In this document: positions 13,609 to 25,954 of the stretch, piece after piece
Layout: the number at the start of each line of letters is the position of its first letter
Numbering within the stretch: the first letter of the stretch is position 1
Assembly: GCA_045837725.1 (NCBI GenBank)
Contig: JBEWZL010000078.1
Span: 62,001 to 126,000, forward strand
Source of the DNA: Vermamoeba vermiformis
Taxonomy: Eukaryota > Tubulinea > Echinamoebida
Direction: 5' to 3'
DNA: 64,000 nt
Translations under genes and position numbers: made by a program
Notes under the pieces: generated by a model
Told to the model about the DNA's origin: nothing
The model's input: only the letters and a program-made list of their open reading frames with translations
The model's database searches: none

Positions 13609-14169
13609 ATGAACGCCGCACTCGTACGCACTCTCCTCCTCCTGCATTACATGGGCGCACTGCTCGCCATGCACCAGGTCACCTATCTGAGCAGCAGACA
13701 AACACCTTCCCCAGCGAATTGCAAGAACAGAACGCTGACCACTGAGATCCAATTCAACACGCAAGTACCGCAATGTGCAAACTACTGTCGCGTGAATGAT
13801 GATGGCTCCACTTACGAAATTGTTTGCTCCGAGTCTGGTGAGCCAGATCTCCTGAACAAAAAGTGGATTGAGCAAACATTCTACTACGATTCGCCCTGTC
13901 AGCCGTGCGTACCGAGTTATAACTGCATTACTGATCATTGAATACTAAAGCTTGGTTCATACAGCTCGACTGCGGTAGGTACGCAAGTCTTCACTAAGCC
14001 GTTTCGAGGATGTGATCGACAACGAGACGGCAGCTACATCACTTGGGGATGCACAGATGTGGTGACAATATTCAAGTGCCAAGACCAGTGGTGCCAGAAT
14101 TGCTCCCCCTCGACCAAATACAGTCCGGACGACTGCGTTAATTTGAGCACATTCCGCTGTGTCGATTAG
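13609..14169 (+). CDS. secreted cysteine-rich protein of unknown function
   Basis: Exons 13609..13904 and 13965..14169, 166 residues. A signal peptide is clear (MNAALVRTLLLLHYMGALLA). The mature part has about a dozen cysteines spread over two similar halves: the first with NYCRVNDDGSTYEIVC, the second with RQRDGSYITWGCTDVV, CQDQWCQNCSPST and a C-terminal CVD. Splicing at CC|gtgcgt joins CCC-TCG and removes an in-frame stop that would otherwise cut the protein at about 110 residues. It is probably exported or a cell-surface protein stabilised by disulphides. Similar small Cys-rich secreted proteins are common in amoebae, but I cannot name a family. Confidence 0.65.
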
Positions 14170-14621
14170 CATTCTTTAGGCCCAAATAAATAACTGCAGG
14201 TGCCTAGCTTTGTATTGGTTCATTTCTCTCGTTCAGTAGCACCTACTACATTATAACAGCGCACTTGGTTATTTTGAAGCAAATTTCAGTTTTTGAATTT
14301 GTGGTAGCACTCTGGTATCGATATAAATTTATGCTTTCTGTGTGCATGAGGCCTCTTATTTTTTGAAGTGCGAGTCCCGATAGTGCGCTGTTACAAATTT
14401 TTCTGCACTTTTCACCGATGCGTCACATCCAAAAACACATAACAAGCCGCAATTGCACAGTATAATAGCTGGCTCATGAGTGCTTGTATTGCGATACGCA
14501 GTACTTACTTTGGCCGGTTAACTGTGTTGTTGTGAAGTGCGGGCTTGGAAATTGAATGATTGACACACAAAATCACTTTGCTTTTTAACTTGAACGAGCA
14601 GCGCAGTACCACGAGCTCAAT
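14170..14621. other. intergenic stretch upstream of CARMIL-GAP
   Basis: About 450 nt with no convincing gene on either strand. It presumably contains the 3' end of the Cys-rich gene and the CARMIL-GAP promoter. Confidence 0.5.
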
Positions 14622-17600
14622 ATGAATAACCTCAACGCGATTGTACGTATATGGTCATATAATATGCATGCCCAATGCACGATGGGACTCGTTGTCAGGT
14701 CGTGATCGAACTCACCCACCAACCTTTGTAGGGCAAGAAGCAAGGGCTGATTCATCTGCGCGGCAGTGTGGTGATCGACGCCAAGAAGAACAAGTTTCAG
14801 CCTGTCTACGTCGTCGTCGATCAAGCCCTGCTCTGGTATTACAACAAGGATCATCTGCCTGAGAAGGTAAGCAACTTGGCTTTAATACGATTAACTTACT
14901 CATAGCCCGTATTATAATATTAATTGATGCCATTCGTGTTGTTTGATTTCGAAATTCTTGCGGTTCAAATCCGCAGAAAATCTTTTTTTGTTGGTGGTTG
15001 AATTCGCCAGTTAGTACGAGTACATGAGTCAGTATTGCTCGTATTATTCGATTAATATTAATGTAAATTCAATGTAATCTCAAATTTAATTGCAAAACAG
15101 AAGATTTTTTAAAACCTTGTGATTTGATTGATAGGCGGAGGATCCGGTCGAAATAATTCAATTGTTCGGCAAAGAGCTGGATACCAGTGTTAAGAAAGAG
15201 GGCACGCACCAGTTCTTATTTGATTTAGTCAGCAAGGCAGACAAAAAGTGGCGGATCTCATTCAGTTGCGACAGCGAGGCCGATAAAAACATGTGGCTGC
15301 GCGCCCTCCAAGAGGGCATCAATCTGTGTACGATATATATATATATGCCTATAGTACTATACTACCCTGCTAACTGTCCACTGCTAGCTGCGACGAGTAT
15401 CTTCAACACGACGGTGAATGACGCGTGTTTGAAAGCGAATCAAAATGTGCCCGTGCTGATGGAGAAGATCATCGAAGAGCTCAAGACTAGTACGCATTGT
15501 CATACATACATAGATATACATTTATATACATACATACTTAATATGCTGTATTAACACCTTGGCAACCAGAGCTCGACACCGAAGGATTGTTCCGCGTGCC
15601 TGGCGGTCAGACGGAAATTCTCAAGCTCAAAGACGCATTCGACAAAGGTACGTCATTGACACGTGTCACTTAGACCTCGACACTCACCGTTCATGAAACA
15701 GCTGAGTCCGTCGAGATGAAAGACAAAGATCCGCACCTCTTGACTGGCACGCTCAAACTCTATTTGCGCGAAATTTCCGATCCTCTGTTCCCGATTGCCT
15801 TTTATGACAAATTTGCAGCTGCTTCAACAGGTAATCTATTGCGACAATTCCAATGACAGGTGTCAAACACTGACCTCTGCCAACAGACAAGAACACCGTA
15901 GCGAACAAACTGAAAGAAATCGTCAAAGAACTGCCCAAGACCGTGCGCATCTCCATCGCGTACATGATTGGCGTGAGTGTCACGTGATCGTATTGCTATA
16001 TTTAGTAACTGACCATCGGCTAGTTCTTGAAAGAAATCAGCAAACACAGTGCCAAGAACAAGATGGAGGTCAGCAACATTGCCATCACCATTGCGCCCAC
16101 TATATTCCGCAAGGCTGAGAAGGAAGAATGTGCGTCGTGATTGCCTAATTTAGTCATTGCCAATACTGACCTTAATTCCTGCAGCCAAAGTGGCGTCCAT
16201 GGACTCGCTGAGTGTGATGACTGCAGCGAATGTGATCATCGAGTCTATGATCGTCAATTACGATCAGATCTTCAGCCCTGAAGAGGTCAAACAGTTCCGT
16301 GTAAGTCTCACCTTGACACCTGTCAAATCACGCTCTATCTCATGCAATCTCGCAGGATCCATTGCGCGACCCTGAACTCGAACGCACGCGCAAGAGAACG
16401 AGCATCACTGCCACGGAGAAGCGTAAGTGACACTGATGCGCATGACACGTGTCAAACACTGACCCGTACGCTGCAGCGGTGATTGAGCCCGTGCTGAAGC
16501 AGCACTACGAAGACATTGAGCGCGTGTTCATGATGCGCGGCACAGCCAAGACCCTCAACACCAAGGGCGCATTCGACGAGCGCATTGTAGTTGCAGGCAC
16601 GCACCGCTGTTACGTGTTCCAAGTCGGAGGCAAGCTCGAATTTGACGTGCACTACATGGACATTGTGGCACTCTCCACACCGACCCGTGCTCGCGTGCGC
16701 ATCGAATATCGACCGCCCAACAGCACTGATCCGAAGAAGACCAATGAGCTCGTGATTCAGCCCTCGTCCTTCGCCTCCTTCGACATTGACTTCTTCGTGC
16801 AGGCCGTGTGTCAGTCTTATCAGTCCAACTTCATTGGCATGCCACGTGATCTCAAGTTCAAGCTCGAAATTGAACCTGATGCTCGCAAGCAACAGATCCT
16901 CAACGGCATTGCTATTCCTGGTAATACATAGACAGGCCATTCATGAACGAATATTGTAACTGACACGTGTCACAGATGTCAACCAGGGCTGCGGAGGATT
17001 CGTGCAAACCTATCGCACCGTGTGTGACTACTACAACGTGCCGCCACAAGAGAATGTCGTGTGGGACTTGGAGAACTTGTTCTACAACAACGACGTGTAA
17101 GTGCGGCTATTTTTAGCTCATTTTGTTGTCCATTCCACTGACCAGTCCTTAGAAAATCATTCAATCTGTCCGAGTTCATTCAAAAAGACAAGTATCCCAA
17201 TCCTGAATATCAAACACTCATCACTTCACTCGCACACAATCTCTGGTTCAATTCACTCATCATCGACGGACAGAAGCTCGGCAATGACGGCATTGCAATG
17301 CTGGCCAATGTGCTCAAGACCAATCAAGGTCTGCGCGTGCTGCACTTGAAGAATGTGGGTGCCACCAAGGACTCCATTGCACAGCTGTTCGATGCCATGG
17401 CGCAGAACAAGCTGCTCAACCTCGCTGATATTGACGTCTCGAACAACGGCATTGAAGTGAGTAGCGTTATTGTTGCAGTGCTCTGATTGACACGTGTCAT
17501 TCACAGGACAAAGGTGCGCAGTCGATTGCAGACTTCTTGGCCAAGTACGACAAGCGACTGCACGCGCTCGACATCTCGAACGGCAACATTGGCAAGAAGG

Positions 17601-19286
17601 GCATGATGGCCATCTTCGAGTCGATGCAGAAGAACACGCAGATCTGTGCCGCGCTCAAGAAGCTCGCGATTGCCAACAACAAGTTCGATCAAGAGAGCTC
17701 GCGCAAGTTGGGTCTGCTGCTCGGCAAAGCACAAGCCCTGCGCGAACTCAACTTGTCGAACACACAGCCGACCTATCTGTTCATCTGTGCCTCGCTGGAG
17801 AAGAATCAGACTATTCACACCATCAACTGCTCCGAGAACAAACTGCCCGCCAAGGAACAGAAGGACTTTGTGCAGTTTGTCAGCCAGTTGCAACAGCTGC
17901 GACAGTTGAACGTGTCAAACACTGGTCTGACAGCTGAGACCCTGATCGATGTGTTGAAGACGGTGAAGACCATTCAACTGCTCGACATTAGCGACAACGA
18001 ACAGCTCGGCGATGAGGGTGTCAGTGCACTCTGCAACTTCTTGACCAGTACGTAGTGATTGATCGTAGGCCTCGGTCGTGCGTTCGCTGATCGATTTGTC
18101 CGCGCAACAGGTGAAAAAGCAGCGCCGAACTTGACGGAGCTGAACATGAATCGACTGTTCACGCGTCGCACCAAAGACCGACAACAAGCGATCATTGGCG
18201 TCTCGAATCTCATTCAAAACAGCAACATTGCCAAGCTGCGCATGACTGGTGGGGCCAAGTCACAGCTCAAACAGGTGCGTATTCGGTTATATAGAAATAT
18301 ATACTTCCTCGTCATAGCAGTATATTCACGACTCATAGGACTTGTTACCCTTCGTGTTCAATCTCATCAACAACAATACACTGCGCGTGCTCGACATCTC
18401 ATCGCACGCAGTCGGTGATGGTACGTGCTATATACCCTACGAGTGCTGCTATAAATAACTCACACGCTTGTCAGCTCTCGCCATTGCTCTCGCCAAAGTG
18501 TTGCAGCACAACCGTTCACTGCACACGCTGTTCTGGGACGACAACGAAGTGACACTCAGCGGTCTCAAGGTACGTGATTTGACACCTGTCACACGAGTTC
18601 AGTACTGACGCCCGTGACAGATCTTCAAGATTGGTCTGGAGCGCAACAAGACAGTCAAGAAGATGCCTCTGCCGCTGCTCGATCTCGCGAACATCATCAA
18701 GGGCGATCAGTCCACTGGCCCTGGTCGACAGTCCTCGTCGACTGATCTGCCTGAAGTGCTGCGTCTGGCCAATGAAGTCCAACAGCTCGTGTTCGACAAT
18801 GCCCTGGCCACACTCGATGCCAACACGGGCTACTCGGACAGTTCTGAAGAGGAGCGTCGCGACACGGCAAGCGCGGGCGAGTCGAATTCAGGCTGGACCG
18901 TGCTCTCTCCGCGCCCTGCTCCCGGCACTGCCCCCGCACACTCTGCACCCACCACACCGCGCGGCGCACCGCCCACTGCTAATCGTCCCGCCAATCTCGC
19001 GGCCAGCGCTGGATCTAATCCGCTCAACAAACCCAAGATCGGTCCTGGTGCCCCGAAAAAGATGCCTATGAATGCCAATAACAACAGCAATCCAGCTCCG
19101 AATCCCAATGTGCAACCAGTGCTCACACGACGCGAGTCTACGACTAAAGTCATCGACACGACCAGTCTGACGCGCGCCAGTCTCTTGTTTGGCAATCTCG
19201 CTGAGGCATTGGAGAACAGGTCAGACCTGACCAATGAGGAGAAGCGCGAGATGAAGAGCGCACTGAGCGGTGTTAAAGAAGAATAA
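14622..19286 (+). CDS. CARMIL-GAP: PH - RhoGAP - CARMIL PH - leucine-rich repeats - tail
   Basis: Eighteen exons, all frames joining: 14622..14642, 14732..14866, 15135..15327, 15388..15489, 15570..15647, 15702..15830, 15887..15972, 16024..16129, 16185..16300, 16356..16422, 16477..16920, 16976..17096, 17153..17456, 17507..18047, 18111..18274, 18339..18420, 18475..18569, 18621..19286; 1149 residues. An N-terminal PH domain (about 8-115) is followed by RhoGAP (about 118-300) with the arginine finger in GLFRVPG (R159). A CARMIL-type PH domain (about 345-500), a long LRR arc (about 545-880) and a Ser/Pro-rich tail follow. Dictyostelium CARMIL-GAP combines a Rac GAP with the CARMIL scaffold, which binds actin capping protein and myosin I at the leading edge. 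A clear capping-protein-interaction motif is not obvious in the tail. Six introns carry perfect TGACA-SS-TGTCA palindromes (15658, 15854, 16314, 16961, 17488, 18580), and another lies at 16443 in the tenth intron. Confidence 0.88.
14945..14989 (+). other. tRNA-like minihelix followed by T7, inside an intron
   Basis: In the second intron of CARMIL-GAP, a perfect 5-bp T-arm (TGCGG at 14959, loop TTCAAAT, CCGCA to 14975) is flanked by GATTTC (14945-14950) and GAAAATC (14976-14982), which can pair as an acceptor-like stem with one bulge. Seven T residues (14983-14989) follow directly, as at a Pol III terminator. D and anticodon arms are absent, so this is not a normal tRNA gene; it could be a tRNA relic or a small Pol III RNA. 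Confidence 0.35.
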
Positions 19287-19671
19287 GCACTATCCGCTCT
19301 TCATTCAAGCTTCAGATTTGAGAATTTCGGTTTGGGTTGCACGTTGTACAAATCAGATCGGACTTCCTTTTGTTTTATTACGTAACAGTACGAACTGTAA
19401 ATTAGTAGGTGCTGTTTATAAACTTCATCTAATGTTTTGTTGTCATCAGTTCCTCTCCGTGCAGTAGAAATGTCGCACGAAGTCAATTCCCGCGGATTTT
19501 TTAAAATAAAACTAGCCGTTGAATGACTAGTGGCCGGTCAAGTTAGCCTATACAACAATTACATTAAATAAATCCACCAAAATAAAGTGATAACCATCAC
19601 AAGCGATATTGCCGTTACGCATTTCAAATTCACTTCGTCATTTTTTTAATTGAACAATACAGAACAACACA
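19287..19671. other. intergenic stretch
   Basis: 385 nt, AT-rich, between two plus-strand genes. No gene, RNA or perfect palindrome was recognised. Confidence 0.5.
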
Positions 19672-22570
19672 ATGGAAAGCAATGCTCGCGAACCTTGTTG
19701 CTTATCTACGAAGTCTTGGTGTGCCGCGTATGCCAATGCATTCTCTAAAGAAAAGCTGAAGCCGGATTATGGGCAGCGCATACAAACACCAAACAAACCA
19801 ACCGATCCGAACGTGCGAGGTTCGAGCTCTGCTGGTACATAATAAATCAATATGCAACGTAAGGCTAATCAACATTTGTAGAGCTACAGAGTCTTTTAAG
19901 CGATTTGAACCTAATAACCCCAGAGAAATTAGCAAATTACTCTAAGGTGGTTTATCTTGCATCGAAATTCAATCAGTATTAACCTTACTATTAGTCTCTT
20001 TCACTTTCCAGCACTACTGACAAGTTTACATCCCCAGCATTTAACAGCTCTACTCTCGAGGCCTACGGCATCGAGTTCTTAAGTGATGTGGGCAGCGATC
20101 TAGCAAAGAAGGGCTTTGAAGACTTTCCGTTCGTTATGTGTGCGAGAGAGCTCCCTTTGGTCAAAGCGTCTTTTCTGCACGACGATATCGGGGACTATAT
20201 GCTGCAGAGACTCATCAAAGAGGCTGCAGATCCCAACAATGTACGTTGCACATGCATATATGATGTCATTATAACGCGTATTAGATCTCTCAGGGATACA
20301 ATGTGCATTGGCGAGAGAAGGACTCCACCTTCCGTCTCACCAACTCGAACGTGGGCCTGGACTGGAGTGCGGAGTGGGAATTCGATGATGTCCTTGGAGG
20401 GACTCGTAATAACCTCATCAACATCTTTTTGAGCGAGCTTGTGTTTTCTTTTCGCTCAGCCGAGGAGGACAATCGGCCCATCCGAACTTTAGGCAATCGC
20501 CTTTTCTTCCACACCACTGGGTAAGTTACTGTTATCATGTAGCGCATCTTACTCATCCTTAAATAGGAATAACAACCCAATGCGAGACGACAGGCAAACG
20601 AAGATCCGTTGTAACGAGTTAAAACCAGACTTCGTTGCCGGTCCTTTCCAGTACTGCAACGGCTCGGTCGTTTCCATGCTCAGCTCATCTCCGTTGGAGG
20701 AGATATCAGCTTTCCTATCCACTCTGAAAAGAGTGCCAGGCACGACGGTACATCCGCTACCTTTTGTTGTCGGAGAACTCAATAAGCAAGGAACAGGGAA
20801 TAGAGCCGAAGACGTGTAAGCAGCGACACACTCAATTATAACATGCTTAATTAGATTGACTTAGGTACAAAGTGTTTGTCGAGATGGCTGTCTTGCGCAC
20901 GATCCACGAGGCCTTTTTTGAGAAGCCACCAAAGTACACGTTCGGCATTCATCAAGTGCAGCACGAGTGGAGGCTATTCGCAATGACTACAGCAAATGAT
21001 CCAGAGCAGCCTTGGAAGAGATTCAATGTCGCAGAGGTGTTTAATGGCAACGACTCGACTGAACTAGGTGCAGCCTGCATCGCTATTGTCATGCTTCGCT
21101 TGGCAACTTACTTACTATGGCAACTGCAAGGCCTTACCCTAGTGTCTAAAGACCAGCAAGAATTTCTGCGTGGCATCTACGGCGACAACACTACGAGCAA
21201 CAAAGAAGAGAGCCACGACATAGATGATAACAACGAGGTTGATGGAGCCGATGACGACAACAATGCCGATCATACGGAGAATACTACGACCTACACAGGA
21301 CAATCAAATCAACGCGCTCCAAACAATGCCACTGGAGGCTCTCAACAACGTTCCAGGCTTACGAACAACTCATCTGCCACGCCTCTCTTGTCTGAAATTC
21401 GCCACGTAAGTATTTGCTCATTTTGCGAACAGTTTGCTAACATTCGTCAACCGTAGCTATCCGACAACATTTACCTGGCAAAATACCAGGGCGAAGAGTG
21501 CGTTGTCAAGGTTGGAGAAAGACGCAAAATCAGGCGCGAGTGGCATTGCTACAATCTGCTACAAGGTTCGTCATTGATTTTGCCGGGAATTGTACCTCTG
21601 ACGCACTTATTAGGATCTCCTTATGTCGCCAAGATGTTCGCTGCCTACAAGGCCAACGATACTCACGATTGTTTAATTTTGAAACAATACAATCCATTGC
21701 CGATTGCCACCTCGCCAGAGGACGTATTGTTAATTACTGAACAATTGCTACTCGTACGTATTTATGCCAAATATCTGCAAGAAGGTTTTTTAACAACTCA
21801 TCTCAGATTCTTGCCGAAATGCACGCGCTCGGATTAGCGCATCGCGATATTAAGAACAGCAATATCGTGTGGGACGAAGAGAGCAAGTGCATCAAACTCA
21901 TCGACTTCGAGACCTGTGTGCGTGTTCCTCGTGGTGCGTATTTCAAAACTAGTTGCGGAACAGAGTTGTTCAAAGCACCAGAACAACTCGAAGGACGGTG
22001 GTGCTCGCCAAACATCGATGTCTTTTCTGCCGGGTTGGTGTGTGCTGCCATGGTACGAGGCCAATCACAACCTCTTTAACGCTAACATTGTTGAACAGAT
22101 GTATGGCGGACAAATCAGCACAACGGACACACGTGAGGGTGTGCTTACAGCTATCGAGTTGTCGTTCGAACTTGACTCCCCTGCGTTTGTGAAATCTTTG
22201 TTGCGTGAGTGAAACAGCCGCTATGTACCCCCTTGCTAACTGCTTCAAAGCGTTGTTTCAACGAATGACCGCTGCAAATCCGATCGAGCGAATCTCAGCC
22301 ATCGATGCCCTCGGATTGTTTAGAGCTACTAGCATGCTGATTGCAAGTGAAAGGCGAGCAACAACAGCTCATAATTTGAGTGCCAAGTCGGGACTAGCAC
22401 CTGTCAAGCCAAGCTCCCGAGCAACAGTTAGGCAGAGAGAAGCGCGCATTAAGCCAAGCTCTCAAACAACCGCTAAAGCCCAACCTTCAAAGCAGCTCAA
22501 TGTAGCCAAAGCCCACTCTTCGGTACACTCTTTGGTGCCCAGTCACGATGACAAGGAAAACCAGCACTAA
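19672..22570 (+). CDS. nuclease-like domain fused to atypical protein kinase (FunK1/Crinkler-type architecture)
   Basis: Probable exons 19672..19834, 19882..19975, 20012..20240, 20285..20520, 20567..20815, 20865..21405, 21457..21565, 21614..21753, 21807..22052, 22099..22204, 22251..22570; 810 residues. The third exon needs a 36-nt intron to keep frame, and the intron at 21566-21613 could also be read through in frame; both are less certain. The N-terminal half has the order KPDF (D262) ... FVVGELNK (E311, K314) ... YKVFVEMA, which resembles the restriction-endonuclease-like domain placed before kinases in fungal FunK1 and Crinkler-type proteins, though the exact D/E-x-K spacing is not met. 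An acidic linker follows (about 400-460). The kinase (about 500-740) has VVKV (K522) and HRDIKNSN (D601), but DFE (D620-F-E622) instead of DFG, and no glycine loop. The Lys/Ser/Gln-rich tail ends in DDKENQH. The kinase call is firm and the nuclease-like call tentative. Confidence 0.65.
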
Positions 22571-22948
22571 CTGGCTAAATCAGAGACAACGACCGGACAA
22601 CCTACGGATGCGTTCAGTAATAGTGGTGATTCGAATCGCATTACTGGCCGCAAAAATATTGTTTCTTGAGTTATATGTAATTTTTATTGTACAGACTGTA
22701 AATGCTGTAAACCGCACCTACAATTAGCAGTTCAAAGAATACTACGAAATACCATCCCAGGTTCGGTGATCAGTGCAATTGACTTATTTGGAAGCGAGAA
22801 AACAGTTGCAAAGCATGATCACGTGGGTTTTAATTTAGGTGAAAAATTCACAACCGCTCCTCCGTAATTATAATACGTATTAATTAAAACACGACGCCAC
22901 GGACGGGCGGAGCAAACTATGCGCGAGGAATAGCGACAGACAGCACGA
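22571..22948. other. intergenic stretch
   Basis: 378 nt between plus-strand genes. One TCACGTG lies near 22820; otherwise no recognised feature. Confidence 0.5.
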
Positions 22949-25647
22949 ATGAAGAGCTTCAAAAAGGGTCTGCGATCCTTCATTACCTTCGAATTCCTGC
23001 GGCCCCGCAAGCCCGTGGTGGAGTTGAATAACGACGACTTTTCGGAGGAAGAAGTGGCGGCAAATGAAGCGGATCTGCAACCTGAGAGTCCAGTGATAGG
23101 TCAGCTAATTAGACAGAAGAATCATAAAGATATTGAAGAGGCCATCCGAAAGGGAACTCTGCGAGTATCACGTCGAAAAGCCACAAATGCAGAGCGGGTA
23201 AGACAATCAAGGTTGATGTTGCGGTGTCTGATATTTAATTTGTGCTTATTTAAATATGCGCGAAATTTGCTATCAATTTTAATTAGCAAAATCAATGTGG
23301 CCGTTAGGCCTATTTGACAGAGGATTATATCAGATTTTACATTTGCTTTTTAAACTATAATTCATCGATTGTTATTGAAGGATTTTTGGGATGAAGCGAG
23401 TGAGATGGAAGATCCAACCCCACACAGACAAGCGCACAAAGGAGGCTCTTCTGCTCGGTATGAATATCATTAAGTTGATGAAATATTAATTCTCCATTGT
23501 TATAAGAAGATTTCCTGTGCATCTGAAATTGAACCATTAAATTTCAATTTTAAGTTACGCTATTTGTTGTATATTACAATGTCATGCTCGACGGTGACTA
23601 ATAGCACCATTAATGCAGTGAAAAGAGACCTAAGAAAGGACTGCCAGCGATCAGTGAGGACAGCGAGAGCAGATCTTCAGTGCGGAGTGGTGCCGCGACA
23701 GCACGAGGTCACAAGCCACGGCTCGACGAGTTATTCCACCGCGACAGTAGTGAGGGACAGCTGTCAGGGCCCAGCAGCGCTGAAGGTCATCGATCAGGGC
23801 CACAGAGCGCTGAGAACAGCTCTGATGACACGGAGCGGTCAGAGGGCAAGACACGTGTCAAAGGTCACCACCGCGGCCGATCAGTGCCTAATAAGGCAGG
23901 TCTCATGCAAGCCAAAAAAGGTAATTGTACAATGCCCATAGACACACTCTAACGAGCTGTTCAGTGAACTCGAAAGAGAAGCTCAATGTGCCATCGACCT
24001 CTCCGAAGAGTGACGTGCCAAAAATAGAAACACCCAACAGCACTGAGAAGCGCGTCGTTGACAAAAAAGATAAAAGCAAAGACAAAGAGGACAAAGATGT
24101 CAAAGAGAAGGATGTCAAAGATGTCAAAGAGAGTGCTGCAGCCAAGACCGTGCACAAGCGACCAGGACACCGTCGCGTGGCCTCAGAAGCGATCAGTGCC
24201 AAGGATTTGGTCAAGAAGACTATTCCAACCCTGCCCGCCATCACCACGGACACGAGTCACGTGCTCAAGTCCGACAAATCAGAGAAGAAAGACAAGGACA
24301 AGAAGCTCAAAGACAAGAAGAACAAAGTCAAGTCCAACACGCTCAAAAAGAAGAGCAGTGATTCAGCTGAGCTGGCCAGTGCGCGCAGTGAGAGCAGTGA
24401 ACACAGCGAGGCCCTGGTTGAGAGTCCCAGTTCAGTGAAAGCACAGCAGTCCGAGCCACTCATGCACGCTGCAGAGCCGAGTCTTGTGCCCAGTCGCACG
24501 AGTGCACCAGAGCTGAAGACGAGCGATGACGGTGCCGGCAACAACATGGCTGTCGAGCTCGTGAAGCGCATTGGCAAGGGTGCGACAGCAACTGTGTGGC
24601 AGGGACTGTTGAATGGCCAGCCCGTCGCACTCAAACAGGTGCACTTAGGGGTACGTCGTGCGTGAGGGCTCGTGGCAGAACTAACGTGCTATATTTAGAA
24701 CTTGAGCAAAATTCAAAAGTTGAAAACACGCAACAAACACAAAGCAGAGCTGGATCTGCTGAAACAACTCGATCACCCGCACATTATCAAGTACGTGCTT
24801 ATTTGGCTATTTTTTAATGAGTGTTGATGGCTAATGTACTTGCAGATACTACGGCATGTACTATTCACGCGCACAACAACAGCTGAATGTGGTGATGGAA
24901 CTGATTGAAGGCGTGACATTGACCGAGCTCGTCTTGTTTCAAAAGACCAAACGACTCGCTGAGCCCCTAGCGCGCCATCTCCTGACTGCCCTGCTCGAGG
25001 CACTGAGTTACCTGCACCGCGCTGGCATTGTGCACCGTGACATCAAGCCCGACAATGTGCTGCTCGATCAAGAGGGCCACATCAAACTGATTGACTTTGG
25101 CACTGCCGCGCAGATCATCGACCAGGGCCAGCGACGTCGCAGTGCAGTAGGCACACCGTGGTACTGCGCCCCCGAAGTCGTGAATGCCGAGTCCACGCTG
25201 GAGGGCTATGCGTGCAGCTGCGACATTTGGTCCCTCGGCTGCACTGCACTCGAGTTAGTGACCGGCAGACCACCCTACGACGATCTCAACGACATTGCCT
25301 GTCTGTTCAAAGTCGCCGAGGCCCAAGTACCGCCCATTGCGCGCGAGTTGATGAGTGACAAGTGCTACGAGTTCATTCGTCGCTGTCTCGAGCCTGACAG
25401 CACACTGCGGCCCTCAGCGGAAGAACTGTTGCAAGACCCGTTCATGCGCAGCGCGGAGGAGGCAGAGGTCAGCGCGCAGTTGAGTCACACCGTGCAGCAC
25501 ATGTTGGAGGCCAAGCGCATGCTCGAAGAGGCTAAATTGCAAGCCAAATTAGGCAATGACCGACCGGGCGTGACCAGTGCGGAGATGGAGGGAGATATTC
25601 TCGCTCAGGGCACTAGTGACGAGCCTGTCAAACGGAAGTCTCTGTGA
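22949..25647 (+). CDS. STE/MAP3K-like Ser/Thr kinase with long charged N-terminus
   Basis: Exons 22949..23197, 23381..23457, 23619..23920, 23965..24650, 24699..24790, 24846..25647; 735 residues. Residues 1-400 are disordered, with Ser/Glu-rich and Lys/Asp-rich runs (KDKEDKDVKEK-type repeats). The kinase domain (about 415-690) shows IGKGATATVW, VALKQV, a conserved E in the C-helix, HRDIKPDN (H532-D534), DFGTAAQI and the activation-loop end VGTPWYCAPEV, then DIWSLGCTALELVTGRPPY. These are hallmarks of the STE group (MAP3K, and septation kinases such as SepA/Cdc7). The C-terminus is a short likely coiled coil (MLEAKRMLEEAKLQAKL). Its neighbour is another kinase on the same strand, but the two are unrelated in sequence. 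The exact subfamily is not settled. Confidence 0.88.
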
Positions 25648-25954
25648 CATTATCACTCATTTGACACGTGTCACAAATTGCGTTGTAATTTTTGTTTTGT
25701 CTTCTCTGGTGAAGTCCAGAGTGTTGTAATTAGTACTAAACCCGCTGTTAATAATCACTCGTCTCGATGAATGCTGCACTCGACTTGCAATATCCGCAGC
25801 AACAGACACCTGTCACTTTTTGACATGTGCTGTTTTTTTTGCAATTCAAACCTACACGCCTCCCATACCAATTATATATCCATAGTAATAACAATAAGCC
25901 ATTCTATTGATGGCTTTGTGACTTGTCCTTTGAGATCTGCAACAATTGGATAGA
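25648..25954. other. intergenic stretch with 3' UTR palindrome
   Basis: 307 nt. A perfect TGACACGTGTCA sits 15 nt after the kinase stop (25662-25673), and a near copy (AGACACCTGTCA) lies near 25806. No gene recognised. Confidence 0.55.

Noticed and set aside
7066-18591. TGACA-SS-TGTCA explained as branch-point sequence only
   Set aside because: Perfect copies also occur in exons, a 3' UTR and intergenic DNA; a branch site would need only the first five bases and one orientation.
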